64,000 nt of DNA. Source: Eulemur rufifrons. Taxonomy: Eukaryota; Chordata; Mammalia; Primates; Lemuridae. A model generated the notes under the pieces. That model made no database searches, was not told the DNA's origin, and saw only the letters and a program-made list of their open reading frames with translations. The stretch lies in contig NC_091009.1 of assembly GCF_041146395.1 (NCBI RefSeq), positions 2,057,001-2,121,000 of the forward strand. The letters are read 5' to 3'. This document shows, one piece after another, positions 13,377-26,000 of this stretch. The position numbers and the translations under genes are program-made. Every line of letters begins with the position of its first letter. The stretch's first letter is position 1.

Positions 13377-15567
13377 AAATTTTGCAAGTTAGCATTATAA
13401 TTAGTAGCTGGAGGCTACGGTGTTTTGTTGTTTTATTCCTGTGGGGTCGGTGTGGATGTGTTGGTCAGGCCCTCTGTCAGTTCGCTGGTTTGTTTTTATT
13501 ATCCCCAGAGAGGAGAAGTGGGTATTAGTATGGCAGGTGAAAACTGCGGATTTGTTTCAGAGAATTAAACAGGATCCGCATGGTAATCCCGTTCCTTTAA
13601 GAATCCTTTGCTTCATGAGCTGGGAATCCACCACGGTTCTATATACTTCTCTATGCGTGGGCACAGGAAACTGGCTTGTTCCAAGAAGTATGCCTCAGAG
13701 CTTTTCAATTAACCAGTATGTTGAAAATCCTTTGCAGGTTTTCAGCGTTTCACCATAGTTGTGATAACGTGTGTATGTGCCTACTGAAACCAAATATGGC
13801 TGCTACGGACATAACTATGCTGAGGCGTAGCTGACTTGGTGTTGCCTATTTTTGTCAGTGGAGACTGACAAGAAGCCATTCTTCTAAGTATCATCCCACC
13901 ATCATTTCTCCATTGTTTAAAAATGCAGGGAAATTTTGCAAATTGGCATTATAATTAGTAGCTGGACGGTACTTTTTTTTTTTGTGGGGTCGGTCAGGAT
14001 GGGTGTTCAGGCCCTCTGTCAGATCGCTGGTTTGTTTTTATTATCCCCAGAGAAGAGTAATGGGCATGTGTTTGGCAGGGGAAAAGTGAGGATTCTGTTT
14101 CGGAGAATTAAACAGGATCCACATGGTCATCTCATTCCTTTAAGAATCCTTTGCTTCATCAGCTGGGATTCCACCATGTTTCTATATACTCCTCTATGCG
14201 TGGGCACAGGTACCTGGCTTGTTCCAAGAAGTATGCTGGAGAGTTTACAAATTAACCAGTACGTTGAAAATTATTTGCAGGTTTTCAGCGTTTCACCATA
14301 ATTTTGATAACGATTGTATGTGCCTCCTGAAACCCAAGAAGGCTGCGACAGACATAACTATGCTGAGGAGTAGCTGACTTGGTGTTGCCTATTTTTGTTA
14401 GTGGAGACAGACAAGAAGCCATTCTTCTAAGTATCATCCCACCACCATTTTTCCATTGTTTTAAAATGTAGGGAAATTTTGCAAGTTAGCATTATAATTA
14501 GTAGCTGGAGGGTACGGTTTGTTTTTGTGTGTGGTCGATGTGGATGGGTGGGTCAGGCCCTCTGTCAGTTCACTGGTTAGTTTTTATTATCCCCAGAGAG
14601 GAGAAGTGGGCATGTGTTTGGCAGGTGAAAAGGGCGGATTCTGTTTCAGAGAATTAACGATGATCCCCATGGTCATCCCGTTCCTTTAATAATCCTTTAC
14701 TTCTTCAGCTGGAAATCCACCCTGGTTCTATATACTCCTCTTTGCGTGGGAACAGGTAACTGGCTTGTTCCAAGAAGTATGCCGCAGAGCTTTTCAATTA
14801 ACCACTACGTTGAAAATTATTTGCAGGTGTTCAGCGTTTCACCATAATTGTCATAACGTTTGTTTGTGCCTCCTGAAACCCAAGAAGACTGCGACGGACA
14901 TAACTATGCTGGGGAGTAGCTGACTTGGTGTTGCCTATTTTTGTTAGTGGAGACTGACAAGAAGCCATTCTTCTAAGTATCATCCCACCACCATTTTTCC
15001 ATTGTTTTAAAATGCAGGGAAATTTTGCAAGTTAGCATTATAATTAGTAGCTGGAGGCTACGGTTTTTTTTTGTGTGTGTGGTCGATGTGGATGTGTTGA
15101 TCAGCCCCTCTGTCAGTTCGCTGGTTAGTTTTTATTATCCCCAGAGAGGAGAAGTGGGCATGTGTTTGGCAGGTGAAAAGGGCGGATTCTGTTTCAGAGA
15201 ATTAATGATGATCCCCATGGTCATCCCATTCCTTTAATAATCCTTTACTTCATCAGCTGGAAATCCACCATGGTTCTATATACTCCTCTTTGCGTGGGAA
15301 CAGGTAACTGGCATGTTCCAAGAAGTATGCCGCAGAGCTTTTCAATTAACCACTAGGTAGAAAATTATTTGCAGGTGTTCAGCGTTTCACCATAATTGTG
15401 ATAACGTTTGTTTGTGCCTCCTGAAACCCATGGTGGCTGCCACGAACATAAGGATGCTGAGGCGTACCTGACTTGGTTTTGCCTATTTTTGTTAGTGGAG
15501 ACTGACAAGAATCCATTCTTCTAAGTATCATCTCACCATCATTTTTCCATTGTTTAAAAATGCAGGA
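13377..15567 (+). repeat. 2,191-bp tetramer HOR, unit 3 (A-B-C-C)
   Basis: Anchors are at 13394, 13948, 14491 and 15037. Nearly base-identical to unit 1 at an offset of 4,382 bp, including the private GTTTTGTTGTTTTATTCC stretch after the first anchor (9039 and 13421). Scattered single-base differences exist, for example TTCCATATA at 10891 against TTCTATATA at 15273. One clustered patch of differences lies at 15,431-15,506. Confidence 0.9.
15431..15506 (+). other. Clustered divergence patch inside octamer copy 2 (conversion-like)
   Basis: Across the two 4,382-bp octamer copies most of the sequence is identical by eye. Here about 12 differences fall within roughly 75 bp against positions 11,049-11,124. 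The replaced sequence (GGCTGCCACGAACATAA, then TTGGTTTTGCC) agrees with the monomer near 18,180-18,235. It looks like a short conversion tract from that monomer type. Confidence 0.7.
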
Positions 15568-17758
15568 AAATTTTGCAAGTTAGCATTATAATTAGTAGCT
15601 GGAGGCTATGGTGTTTTGTTTTTTTTTTCCTGTGGGGTCGGTGTGGATGTGTTGGTCAGGCCCTCTGTAAGTTCGCTGGTTTGTTTTTATTATCCCCAGA
15701 GAGGAGAAGTGGGTATTAGTATGGCAGGTGAAAACTGCGGATCTGTTTCAGAGAATTAAACAGGATCCGCATGGTAATCCCGTTCCTTTCAGAATCCTTT
15801 GCTTCATGAGCTGGGAATCCACCACGGTTCTATATACTTCTCTATGCGTGGGCACAGGAAACTGGCTTGTTCCAAGAAGTATGCCTCAGAGCTTTTCAAT
15901 TAACCAGTATGTTGAAAATCCTTTGCAGGTTTTCACCGTTTCACCATAATTGTGATAACGTGTGTATGTGTCTCCTGAAACCAAATATGGCTGCAACGGA
16001 CATAACTATGCTGAGGCGTAGCTGACTTGGTGTTGCCTATTTTTGTCAGTGGAGACTGACAAGAAGCCATTCTTGTAAGTATCATCCCACCATCATTTCT
16101 CCATTGTTTAAAAATGCAGGGAAATTTTGCAAATTGGCATTATAATTAGTAGCTGGACGGTACTTTTTTTTTTGTGGGGTCGGTCAGGATGGGTGTTCAG
16201 GCCCTCTTTCAGATCGCTGGTTTGTTTTTATTATCCCCAGAGAAGAGTAATGGGCATGTGTTTGGCAGGTGAAAAGTGCGGATTCTGTTTAGGAGAATTA
16301 AACAGGATCCGCATGGTCATCTCATTCCTTTAAGAATCCTTTGCTTCATCAGCTGGGATTCCACCATGTTTCTATATACTCCTCTTTGCGTGGGAACAGG
16401 TAACTGGCTTGTTCCAAGAAGTATGCCGCAGAGCTTTTCAATTAGCCAGTACGTTGAAAATTATTTGCAGGTGTTCAGCATTTCACCATAATTGTGATAA
16501 CGTTTGTTTGTGCCTCCTGAAACCCAAGAAGGCTGCGACGGACATAACTATGCTGGGGAGTAGCTGACTTGGTGTTGCCTATTTTTGTTAGTGGAGACAG
16601 ACAAGAAGCCATTCTTCTAAGTATCATCCCACCTCCATTTTTCCATTGTTTTAAAATGCAGGGAAATTTTGCAAGTTAGCATTATAATTAGTAGCTAGAG
16701 GGTACGGTTTTTTTTTGTGTGTGTGGTCGATGTGGATGGGGGGGTGAGACCCTCTGTCAGTTAGCTGGTTAGTTTTTATTATCCCCAGAGAGGAGAAGTG
16801 GGCATGTGTTTGGCAGGTGAAAAGGGCGGATTCTGTTTCAGAGAATTAACGATGATCCCCATGGTCATCCCGTTCCTTTAATAATCCTTTACTTCATCAG
16901 CTGGAAATCCTCCATGGTTCTATATACTCCTCTTTGCATGGGAACAGGTAACTGGCTTGTTCCATGAAGTATGCCGCAGAGCTTTTCAATTAACCACTAC
17001 GTTGAAAATTACTTGCAGGTGTTCAGCCTTTCACCATAATTGTGATAACGTTTGTTTGTGCCTCCTGAAACCCAAGAAGGCTGCGACGGACATAACTATG
17101 CTGAGGAGTAGCTGACTTGGTGTTGCCTATTTTTGTTAGTGAAGACTGACAGGAAGCCATTCTTCTAAGTATCATCCCACCACCATTTTTCCATTGTTTT
17201 AAAATGGAGGGAAATTTTGCAAGTTAGCATTATAATTAGTAGCTGGAGGTTACGGTTTTTTTTTTTTGTGTGGTCGATAAGGATGGGGGGGTCAGTCCCT
17301 CTGTCAGTTCGCTGGTTAGTTTTTATTATCCCCAGAGAGGAGAAGTGGGCATGTGTTTGGCAGGTGAAAAGTGCGGATTCTGTTTCAGAGAATTAAACAG
17401 GATCCGCATGGTCATCTCATTCCTTTAAGAATCCTTTGCTTCATCAGCTGCGATTCCACCATGTTTCTATATACTCCTCTATGCGTGGGCACAGGTACCT
17501 GGCTTGTTCCAAGAAGTATGCTGGAGAGTTTTCAAATTAACCAGTACGTTGCAAATTATTTGCAGGTTTTCAGCGTTTCACCATAATTTTGATAACGTTT
17601 GTATGTGCCTCCTGAAACCCAAGAAGGCTGCGACGGACATAGCTATGCTGAGGAGTAGCTGACTTGGTGTTGCCTATTTTTGTTAGTGGAGACACACAAG
17701 AAGCCATTCTTATAAGTATCAACCCACCACCATTTTTCCATTGTTTTAAAATGCAGGG
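15568..17758 (+). repeat. 2,191-bp tetramer HOR, unit 4 (A-B-C-C)
   Basis: Anchors are at 15585, 16139, 16681 and 17229, with the next class A anchor at 17776 (again 2,191 bp). Nearly identical to unit 2 at an offset of 4,382 bp, including both mosaic monomers. Match to the octamer frame is lost at about 17,797, where the array returns to an irregular class order (A, A, B, C, A, C, B, B, C, C). Confidence 0.9.
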
Positions 17759-20700
17759 AAATTTTGCAAGTTAGCATTATAATTAGTAGCTGGAGGCTAC
17801 TGTGTTTTTTTTTTTTTTTTCCTCTGGGGTCGGTGTGGATGTGTTGGTCAGGCCCTCTGTCAGTTCACTGGTTAGTTTTTATTATCCCCAGAGAGGAGAA
17901 GTGGGCCTGTGTTTGGCAGGTGAAAAGGGCGGATTCTGTTTCAGAGAATTAACCATGATCCCCATGTTCATCCCTTTCCTTTAATAATCCTTTACTTCAT
18001 CAGCTGGAAATCCACCATGGTTCTATATACTCCTCTTTGCGTGGGAACAGGTAACTGGCTTGTTCCAAGAAGTATGCCGCAGAGCTTTTCAACTAACCAG
18101 TACGTTGAAAATTATTTGCAGGTGTTCAGCGTTTCACCATAATTGTGATAACGTTTGTTTGTGACTCCTGAAACCCAAGATGGCTGCCACGAACATAACT
18201 ATGCTGAGGCGTAGCTGACTTGGTTTTGCCTATTTTTATTAGTGGAGACTGACAAGAATCCATTCTTCTAAGTATCATCTCACCATCATTTTTCCATTGT
18301 TTAAAAATGCAGGATAATTTTGCAAGTTAGCATTATAAGTAGTAGCTGGAGGCTACGGTGTTTTTTTTTTTTTTTTCCTGTGGGGTCGGTGTGGATGTGT
18401 TGGTCAGGCCCTCTGTCAGTTCGCTGGTTTGTTTTTATTATCCCCAGAGAGGAGAAGTGGGTATTAGTATGGCAGGTGAAAACTGCGGATCTGTTTCAGA
18501 GAATTAAACAGGATCCGCATGGTAATCCTGTTCCTTTAAGAATCCTTTGCTTCATGAGCTGGGAATCCACAATGGTTCTATATACTTCTCTATGCGTGGG
18601 CACAGGAAACTGGCTTGTTCCAAGAAGTATGCCTCAGAGTTTTTCAATTAACCAGTATGTTGAAAATCCTTTGCAGGTTTTCAGCGTTTCACCATAATTG
18701 TGATAACGTGTGTATGTGCCTACTGAAACCAAATATGGCTGTACGGACATAACTATGCTGAGGCGTAGCTGACTTGGTGTTGCCTATTTTTGTCAGTGGA
18801 GACTGACAAGAAGCCATTCTTCTAAGTATCATCCCAATATCATTTCTCCATTGTTTAAAAATGCAGGGAAATTTTACAAATTGGCATTATAATTAGTAGC
18901 TGGAGGGTACTTTTTTTTTTTGTGGGGTCGGTCAGGATGGGTGTTCAGGCCCTCTGTCAGATCGCTGGTTTGTTTTTATTATCCCCAGAGAAGAGTACTG
19001 GGCATGTGTTTGGCAGGTGAAAAGTGCGGATTCTGTTTCAGAGAATTAAACAGGATCCGCATGGTCATCTCATTCCTTTAAGAATCCTTTGCTTCATCAG
19101 CTGGGATTCCACCATGTTTCTATATACTCCTCTATGCGTGGGCACAGGTACCTGGCTTGTTCCAAGAAGTATGCTGGAGAGTTTTCAAATTAACCAGTAC
19201 GTGGAAAATTATTTGCAGGTTTTCAGTGTTTCACCATAATTTTGATAACGTTTGTATGTGCCTCCTGAAACCCAAGAAGGCTAGGACGGACATAACTATG
19301 CTGAGGAGTAGCTGACTTGGTGTTGCCTATTTTTGTTAGTGCAGACAGACAAGAAGCCATTCTTCTAAGTATCATCCCACCACCATTTTTCCATTGTTTT
19401 AAAAGGCAGGGAAATTTTGCAAGTTAGCATTATAATTAGTAGCTGGAGGGTACGGTTTTTTTTTGTGTGTGGTCGATGTGGATGGGGGGGTCATGCCCTC
19501 TGTCAGGTCGCTGGTTAGTTTCTATTATCCCCAGGTAGGAGAAGTGGGCATGTGTTTGGCAGTTGAAAAGGGCGGATTCTGTATTAGAGAATTAACGATG
19601 ATCCCCATGGTCATCCCGTTCCTTTAATAATCCTTTACTTCATCAGCTGGAAATCCACCATGGTTCTGTATACTCCTCTTTGCGTGGGAACAGGTAACTG
19701 GCTGGTTCCAAGAAGTATGCCGCAGAGCTTATCAATTAACCACTACGTTGAAAATTATTTGCAGGTGTTCAGCGTTTCACCATAATTGTGATACCGTTTG
19801 TTTGTGCCTCCTGAAACCCAAGAAGGCTGCGACGGACATAACTATGTCGAGGAGTAGCAGACTTGGTGTTGCCTATTTCTGTTAGTGGAGACTGACTAGA
19901 ATCCATTCTTCTAAGTATCATCTCACCATCATTTTTCCATTGTTTAAAAATTCAGGAAAATTTTACAAGTTAGCATTATAATTAGTAGCTGGAGGCTACG
20001 GTGTTTTTTTTTAATTTTTTCCTGTGGGGTCGCTGTGGATGTGTTGGTCAGGCCTTCTGTCAGTTCGCTGGTTTGTTTTTATTATCCCCAGAGAGGAGAA
20101 GTGGGTATTAGTATGGCAGGTGAAAACTGCGGATCTGTTTCAGAGAATTAAACAGGATCCGCATGGTAATCACGTTCCTTTCAGAATCCTTTGCTTCATG
20201 AGCTGGGAATCCACCATGGTTCTATATACTTCTCTATGCATGGGCACAGGAAAGTAGCTTGTTCCAAGAAGTATGCCTCAGAGCTTTTCAGTTAACCAGT
20301 ATGTTGAAAATCCTTTGCAGGTTTTCAGCGTTTCACCATAATTGTGATAACGTGTGTATGTGCCTACTGAAACCAAATATGGCTGCTACGGACATAACTA
20401 TGCCGAGGCATAGCTGACTTGGTGTTGCCTATTTTTGTCAGTGGAGACTGACAAGAAGCCATTCTTGTAAGTATCATCCCACCATCATTTCTCCATTGTT
20501 TAAAAATGCAGGGAAATTTTGCAAATTAGCATTATAATTAGTAGCTGGAGGGTACGGTTTTTTTTTGTGTGTGGTCGATGTCGATGGGGGGGTCAGGCCC
20601 TCTGTCAGTTCGCTGGTTAATTTTTATTATCCCCAGAGAGGAGAAGTGGGCATGTGTTTGGCAGGTGAAAAGGGCGGATTCTGTTTCAGAGAATTAACGA

Positions 20701-22189
20701 TGATCCCCATGGTGATCCCGTTCCTTTAATAATCCTTTACTTCATCAGCTGGAAATCCACCATGGTTCTATATACTCCTCTTTGCGTGAGAACAGGTAAC
20801 TGGCTTGTTCCAAGAAGTATGCCGCAGACCTTTTCAATTAACCACTACGTTGAAAATTATTTGCAGGTGTTCAGCGTTTAACCATAATTGTGATAACGTT
20901 TGTTTGTGCCTCCTGAAACCCAAGAAGGCTGCGACGGACATAACTATGCTGAGGAGTAGCTGACTTGGTGTTGCCTATTTTTGTTAGTGGAGACTGACAA
21001 GAAGCCATTCTTCTAAGTATCATCCCACCACCATTTTTCCATTGTTTTAAAAGGCAGGGAAATTTTGCAAGTTAACATTATAATTAGTAACGGGAGGGTA
21101 CTTCTTTTTTTTTGTGGGGTCGGTCAGGATGGGTGTTCAGGCCCTCTGTCAGATGGCTGGTTTGTTTTTATTATCCACAGAGAAGAGTAGTGGGCGTGTG
21201 TTTGGCAGGTGAAAAGTGCGGATTCTGTTTAAGAGAATGCATCAGGATCCGCATGGTCATCTCATTCCTTTAAGAATCCTTCGCTTCATCAGCTGGGATT
21301 CCACCATGTTTCTATATATTCCTGTATGCGTGGGCACAGGTACCTGGCTTGTTCCAAGAAGTATGCTGGAGAGTTTTCAAATTAACCAGTACGTGGAAAA
21401 TTATTTGCAGGTTTTCAGCTTTTCACCATAATTTTGATAACGTTTGTATGTGCCTCCTCAAACCCAAGAAGGCTGCGATGGACAAAACTATGCTGAGGCG
21501 TAGCTTACTTGGTGTTGCCTATTTTTGTCAGTGGAGACTGACAATAAGCCATCTTTCTAAGTATCATCCCACCATCATTTCTCCATTGTTTTAAAATGCA
21601 GGGAAATTTTGCAAATTGGCATTGTAATTAGTAGCTGGAGTGTACTTTTGTTTTTGTGGGGTCGGTAAGGATGGGTGTTCAGGCCCTCTGTCAGATCGCT
21701 GGTTTTGTTTTATTTTGCCCAGAGAAGAGTAGTGGGCATGTGTTTGGCAGGTGAAAAGGGCGGATTCTGTTTCAGAGAATTAAACAGGATCAGCATACTC
21801 ATCTCATTCCTTTAGGAATCCTTTGCTTCATCAGCTGGGATTCCACCATGTTTCTATATACTCCTCTATGCGTGGGCACAGGTACCTGGCTTGTTCCAAG
21901 AAGTATGCTGGAGAGTTTTCAAATTAACCAGTACGTTGAAAATTATTTGCAGGTTTTCAGCGTTTCACCATAATTTTGATAACGTTTGTATGTGCCTCCT
22001 GAAACCCAAGAAGGCTGTGACGGACATAACTATGCTGAGGAGTAGCTGACTTGGTGTTGCCTATTTCTATTAGTGGAGACAGACAAGAAGCCATTCTTCT
22101 AAGTATCATCCCACCACCATTTTTCCATTGTTTTAAAATGCAGGGAAATTTTGCAAGTTAGCATTATAATTAGTAGCTGGAGGGTACGG

Positions 22190-22208
22190 TTTTTTTTTTT
22201 TTTTTTTT
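22190..22208 (+). repeat. Longest homopolymer T-run of the 546-bp array (19 nt)
   Basis: A class C monomer carries 19 consecutive T here, where sibling monomers have 8-10 T followed by GTGTGTG. It is a site of expansion or a sequencing-length uncertainty. Confidence 0.8.
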
Positions 22209-23204
22209 GTGGTCGATGTGGATGGGGGGGTCAGGCCCTCTGTCAGTTCGCTGGTTAGTTTTTATTATCCCCAGAGAGGAGAAGTGGGCATGTGTTTGGC
22301 AGGTGAAAAGGGCGGATTCTGTTTCAGAGAATTGACGATGATCCCCATGGTCATCCCGTTCCTTTAATAATCCTTTACTTCATCAGCTGGAAATCCACCA
22401 TGTTTCTATATACTCCTCTTTGCGTGGGAACAGGTAACTGGCTTGTTCCAAGAAGTATGCCGCAGAGCTTTTCAATTAACCACTACGTTGAAAATTATTT
22501 GCAGGTGTTCAGCGTTTCACCATAATTGTGATAACGTTTGTTTGTGCCTCCTGAAACCCAAGAAGGCTGCGACGGACATAACTATGCTGAGGAGTAGCTG
22601 ACTTGGTGTTGCCTATTTTTGTTAGTGGAGACTGACAAGAATCCATTCTTCTAAGTATCATCCCACCACCATTTTTCCATTGTCTTAAAATGCAGGGAAA
22701 TTTTGCAAGTTAGCATTATAATTAGTAGATGGAGGCTACGTTTTTTTTTGTGTGTGTGGTCAATGTTGATTTGGGGTTCAGGCCCTCTGTCAGTTTGCTG
22801 GTTAGTTTTTATTATCCCCAGAGAGGAGAAGTGGGCATGTGTTTGGCAGGTGAAAAGGGCGGATTCTGTTTCAGAGAATTAACGATAATCCCCATGGTCA
22901 TCCCGTTCCTTTAATAATCCTTTACTTCATCAGCTGGAAATCCACCTTGGTTCTATATACTCCTCTTTGCGTGGGAACAGGTAACTGGCTTGTTCCAAGA
23001 AGTATGCCGCAGAGCTTTTCAATTAACCACTACGTTGAAAATTATTTGTAGGTATTCAGCGTTTCACCATAATTGTGATAACGTTTGTTTGTGACTCCTG
23101 AAACCCAAGAAGGCTGCGACGGACATAACTATGCTGAGGAGTAGCTGACTTGGTGTTGCCTATTTTTGTTAGTGGAGACAGACAAGAAGCCATTCTTCTA
23201 AGTA

Positions 23205-23500
23205 TCATCCCACCACCATTTTTCCATTGTTTTAAAAGGCAGGGAAATTTTAAAATTTTAAACCCTTAACCCTAACTCTAACCCTAACCCTAACCTTAAC
23301 CCTAACCCTAACCCACCACCATTTTTCAGGGAAATTTTAAAATTTTAAATTTTAAACCCTTAACCCTTAACACTTAAACCTTAAAATTTTAAAATTTTAA
23401 ATCCTTAACCCTAACCCTAACCCTAACCTTAACCCTAACCCTAACCCACCACCATTTTTCCATTGTTTTAAAAGGCAGGGAAATTTTAAAATTTTAAACC
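23205..23500 (+). repeat. Interleaved satellite / CCCTAA junction
   Basis: The terminal satellite fragment beginning CCACCACCATTTTT and ending CAGGGAAATTTT occurs three times: about 23,210-23,251, about 23,313-23,338 (with about 16 bp lost between ATTTTT and CAGGG), and about 23,447-23,490. Each copy runs into AAATTTTAAA repeats and then CCCTAA runs. AT-rich linkers of the AAAATTTT type also fill 23,335-23,400. Satellite end and telomere-type repeat have therefore been shuffled together, rather than abutting once. Confidence 0.88.
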
Positions 23501-23930
23501 CTTAACCCTAACCCTAACCCTAACCGTAATGCTAACCCCGAAACGTAACCCTAACCGTGACCAGTAAACCTAACCCTAACCTCTAACACAAACCATAGCA
23601 CATAACTCTAACCCTAAAACTAACCCTAACCCTAACCCTAAACCTAAACCCTAACTCTTAACCTTAACACTAAGCATTAACTCTCACGCTAACCTTTAAT
23701 CCTAACCCTAATCCTAATCTTCAACCCTAAACCTAACACTTAACCCTAACCCTGTACCAAACCCTAACCCCTCATCTTAACCCTAACCGTAAACCTCAAC
23801 CCTAAACCTAAGTGTAACCGTTAAACCTAAGAGTAACCTCTAACCCTAACCCTTTTCCCTAACCCTAAGCCCTCACCCTAACACTAAACTTCATCCTTAA
23901 CCCTAACCAGAATCCTAACCCTAAATCTAA

Positions 23931-24140
23931 TTCTCAGACTTCTTGCTTTCTTAGAGTTTAGAAAGCCTGCAATCTTCCCATGCCATGAGTGAAAGGAGGC
24001 TCTACCACTGTGTCCTGCATGAAACCCACGGGCCCATACCCAGAGTATGATAGAGTGGGTTCCCGGGTACAATCCCAGCCCCCTAAACTCCCCCCGCCCG
24101 CCTAATGCAGACAGGGCCCGTGCGCTAAGCATAAACAATG
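23931..24140 (-). repeat. Island class A, left copy 1
   Basis: Non-telomeric segment between TTCTCAGACTTCTTGC and AAGCATAAACAATGCC. It carries the family landmarks CCATGCCATG, TGTCCTGCATGAAACCCA, GGGCCCATACCCAGAGTATG and ACAGGGCCCGTGCGCTAAG. A minus-strand reading frame of 84 codons covers it, but its C-terminal part is just translated TTAGGG-type repeat. The island is treated as non-coding. Confidence 0.85.
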
Positions 24141-25800
24141 CCTTTAACAGATAACCCTAACCCTGAACATAACACCCAACCCTGTTCCTATTTCTCCCCT
24201 TAACACGTAAACCTCACCGTGCGCCTAACTTTAACCTCTTATCCTAACGTTAATGCATAACCCATTTCTTGAGAACAACTCCTATCCCATAATTCTAACC
24301 CTGTCTCCTAGTCATCACTGTGACACCTAATCCCTAACCCTAATTCTAAACCGCTAACCCTAACCGGAACCCTACCTACAACCCTAACACTGACAGTAAC
24401 CCTTACTTCTAACCCCAACGCTATGCCTAACAAACACCCTAACCCTTCACCCAAACCCCTAAGCCTTACGCTAACCCTTAACCCTAATCCTAATCCTAAA
24501 CATTAAACCTAACCCTAGCTCTTAAAGCTAACCCTAAACCTTACCCACACGACTAGACCTAACCCTGACACTAACCTAAAACCTAAAGCTAACCAGAACC
24601 CCTAAAGCTAACCCTGAACCCTATACCTAACCCTAGCAGTAAACTTTAACCCTAAACCTAAGCCCAACCCATAACCCTAATCCTATCCTTTTACCCTAAA
24701 ACTAACCCCTAAACCTAACCCCTATACCTAACCCTAACTCTAACCCCAATCCTAATTCTAACCATACCCCTTCATAAAACACGAACTCCTATCCTCTAAC
24801 CCTAACACTAACCAAAAACCCTAATCGCTAATCCCTAACCCTAACACTTAACCTTTAACCTATCCGTTAACCCTCACCCTAATTCTTACCACTGACCCTA
24901 ACCTTAACCTTTAACTCTAAGCCTAACCCTTAACCCTACCGTAAGGAAGACCCTTAATGATAATGGGATCCCTTATCCCTAACCCTAACACTACAGCTAA
25001 AAATAACCCTAACCTTGGATCCTTAAACCTAACCCCTAACACTTGCTTTAACCCCAAACCCTAACCCTAACCTAAGCATTAAACCTAACCCTATCTCTTA
25101 ACCCTAACCCTAGCCCTGACCCTAACGCCTAGTTCTAACCCTAAATCTAACCTCCCGCCTAATCCTAACCTTAAGTACTAATGCTAACTCTAACCCTGAA
25201 CCCTAAACCTACCCGTAACCCTTAACACTAACCCTATCCGTAAACCTTAACCCTGACCCTAACCATTACCCGCACCCAAGCATTTAACCCTGACCCTAAC
25301 CCTAATCCTTAATGATAACCCTAACACTAAACCCTAACCCTAAGCCCAACACTTAACCCTAATCCTATCCCTTAACCCTAACCCTAACCCTAACCCTAAT
25401 GCTAACCCCTAAACGTAACCCTAACCGTGAACAGTAAACCTAACACTAACCTCTAACACAAACCATAGCACATAACTCTAACCCTAAAACTAACCCTAAC
25501 CCTAACCCTAGCCCTAAACCCTAACTCTTAACCTTAACCCTAAGCATTAACTCTCACGCTAACCTTTAATCCTAACCCTAATCCTAATCTTCAACCCTAA
25601 ACCTAACACTTAACCCTAACCCTGTACCAAACCCTAACCCCTCATCTTAACCCTAACCTTAAATCTCAACCCTAAACCAAAGTGTAACCGTTAAATCTAA
25701 GAGTAACCTTTAACCCTAACCGTAATCCCTAAGCCTACGCCCTCACCCTAACACAAAACTTCATCCTTAACCCTAACCATAACCCTAACCCTAAATCTAA

Positions 25801-26000
25801 TTCTCAGTCTTCTTGCTTTCTTAGAGTTTAGAAAGCCTGCAATCCTCCCACGCCATGCGTCAAAGAGGGCTCTGCCACAGTGTCCTGCATGGAACCCAGA
25901 GGCCCATACACTGCGTGCGGTAGAGTGGGTTCCCAGCGACCATCACAGACACCTAACTTTGCCTCCTAGGGCATACAGGGCCCGTGCCCTAAGCATAAAC
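25801..26000 (-). repeat. Island A/B hybrid, left copy 1
   Basis: Starts with the class A form (TTGCTTTCTTAGAGTTTAG) and continues as class B (CTCTGCCACAGTGTCCTGC, CATACACTGCGTG, CATCACAGACACCTAAC, TTTGCCTCCTAGGGCATAC). The switch from A-like to B-like lies early in the island, around 25,850-25,870. Confidence 0.8.

Larger units (their letters stand above)
1..23250 (+). repeat. ~546-bp satellite array (about 42 tandem monomers)
   Basis: A head-to-tail satellite fills this stretch. The anchor ATTATAATTAGTAGCTGG recurs, with small changes, at 261, 806, 1361, 1906, 2444, 2989, 3535, 4083, 4624, 5170, 5718, 6272, 6818, 7364, 7919, 8465, 9012 and so on to 22715, with spacings of 538-556 bp. Each monomer carries, in order: the anchor, a T-run of 7-19 nt (often followed by a short GT run), a GGTC-GGATG segment, TTATCCCCAGAGAGGAGAAG, a GATCC/ATGGTCATC segment, CTTGTTCCAAGAAGTATGC, TTTCACCATAATT, and TAAGTATCATCCCACCA. 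Four classes are told apart by the sequence after the T-run: A (CCTGTGGGGTCGGTGTGG), B (TGGGGTCGGTCAGGATGG), C (GTGTGGTCGATGTGG) and D (GGTCAGTGTGGATGGGTTGG). The array enters from the left edge and ends in CAGGGAAATTTT at the telomere-like block. I recognise no known satellite or transposon family. Short reading frames in it are treated as non-coding. Confidence 0.96.

Noticed and set aside
1..23250. Many similar reading frames of 60-125 codons in the 546-bp array, including 121-codon frames at 9,554 and 13,936
   Set aside because: They recur because the DNA repeats. They start in AT-rich or T-run sequence, break by single-base changes between neighbours, overlap in several frames, and show no domain I recognise. 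Near-identity of some pairs follows the 4,382-bp duplication.
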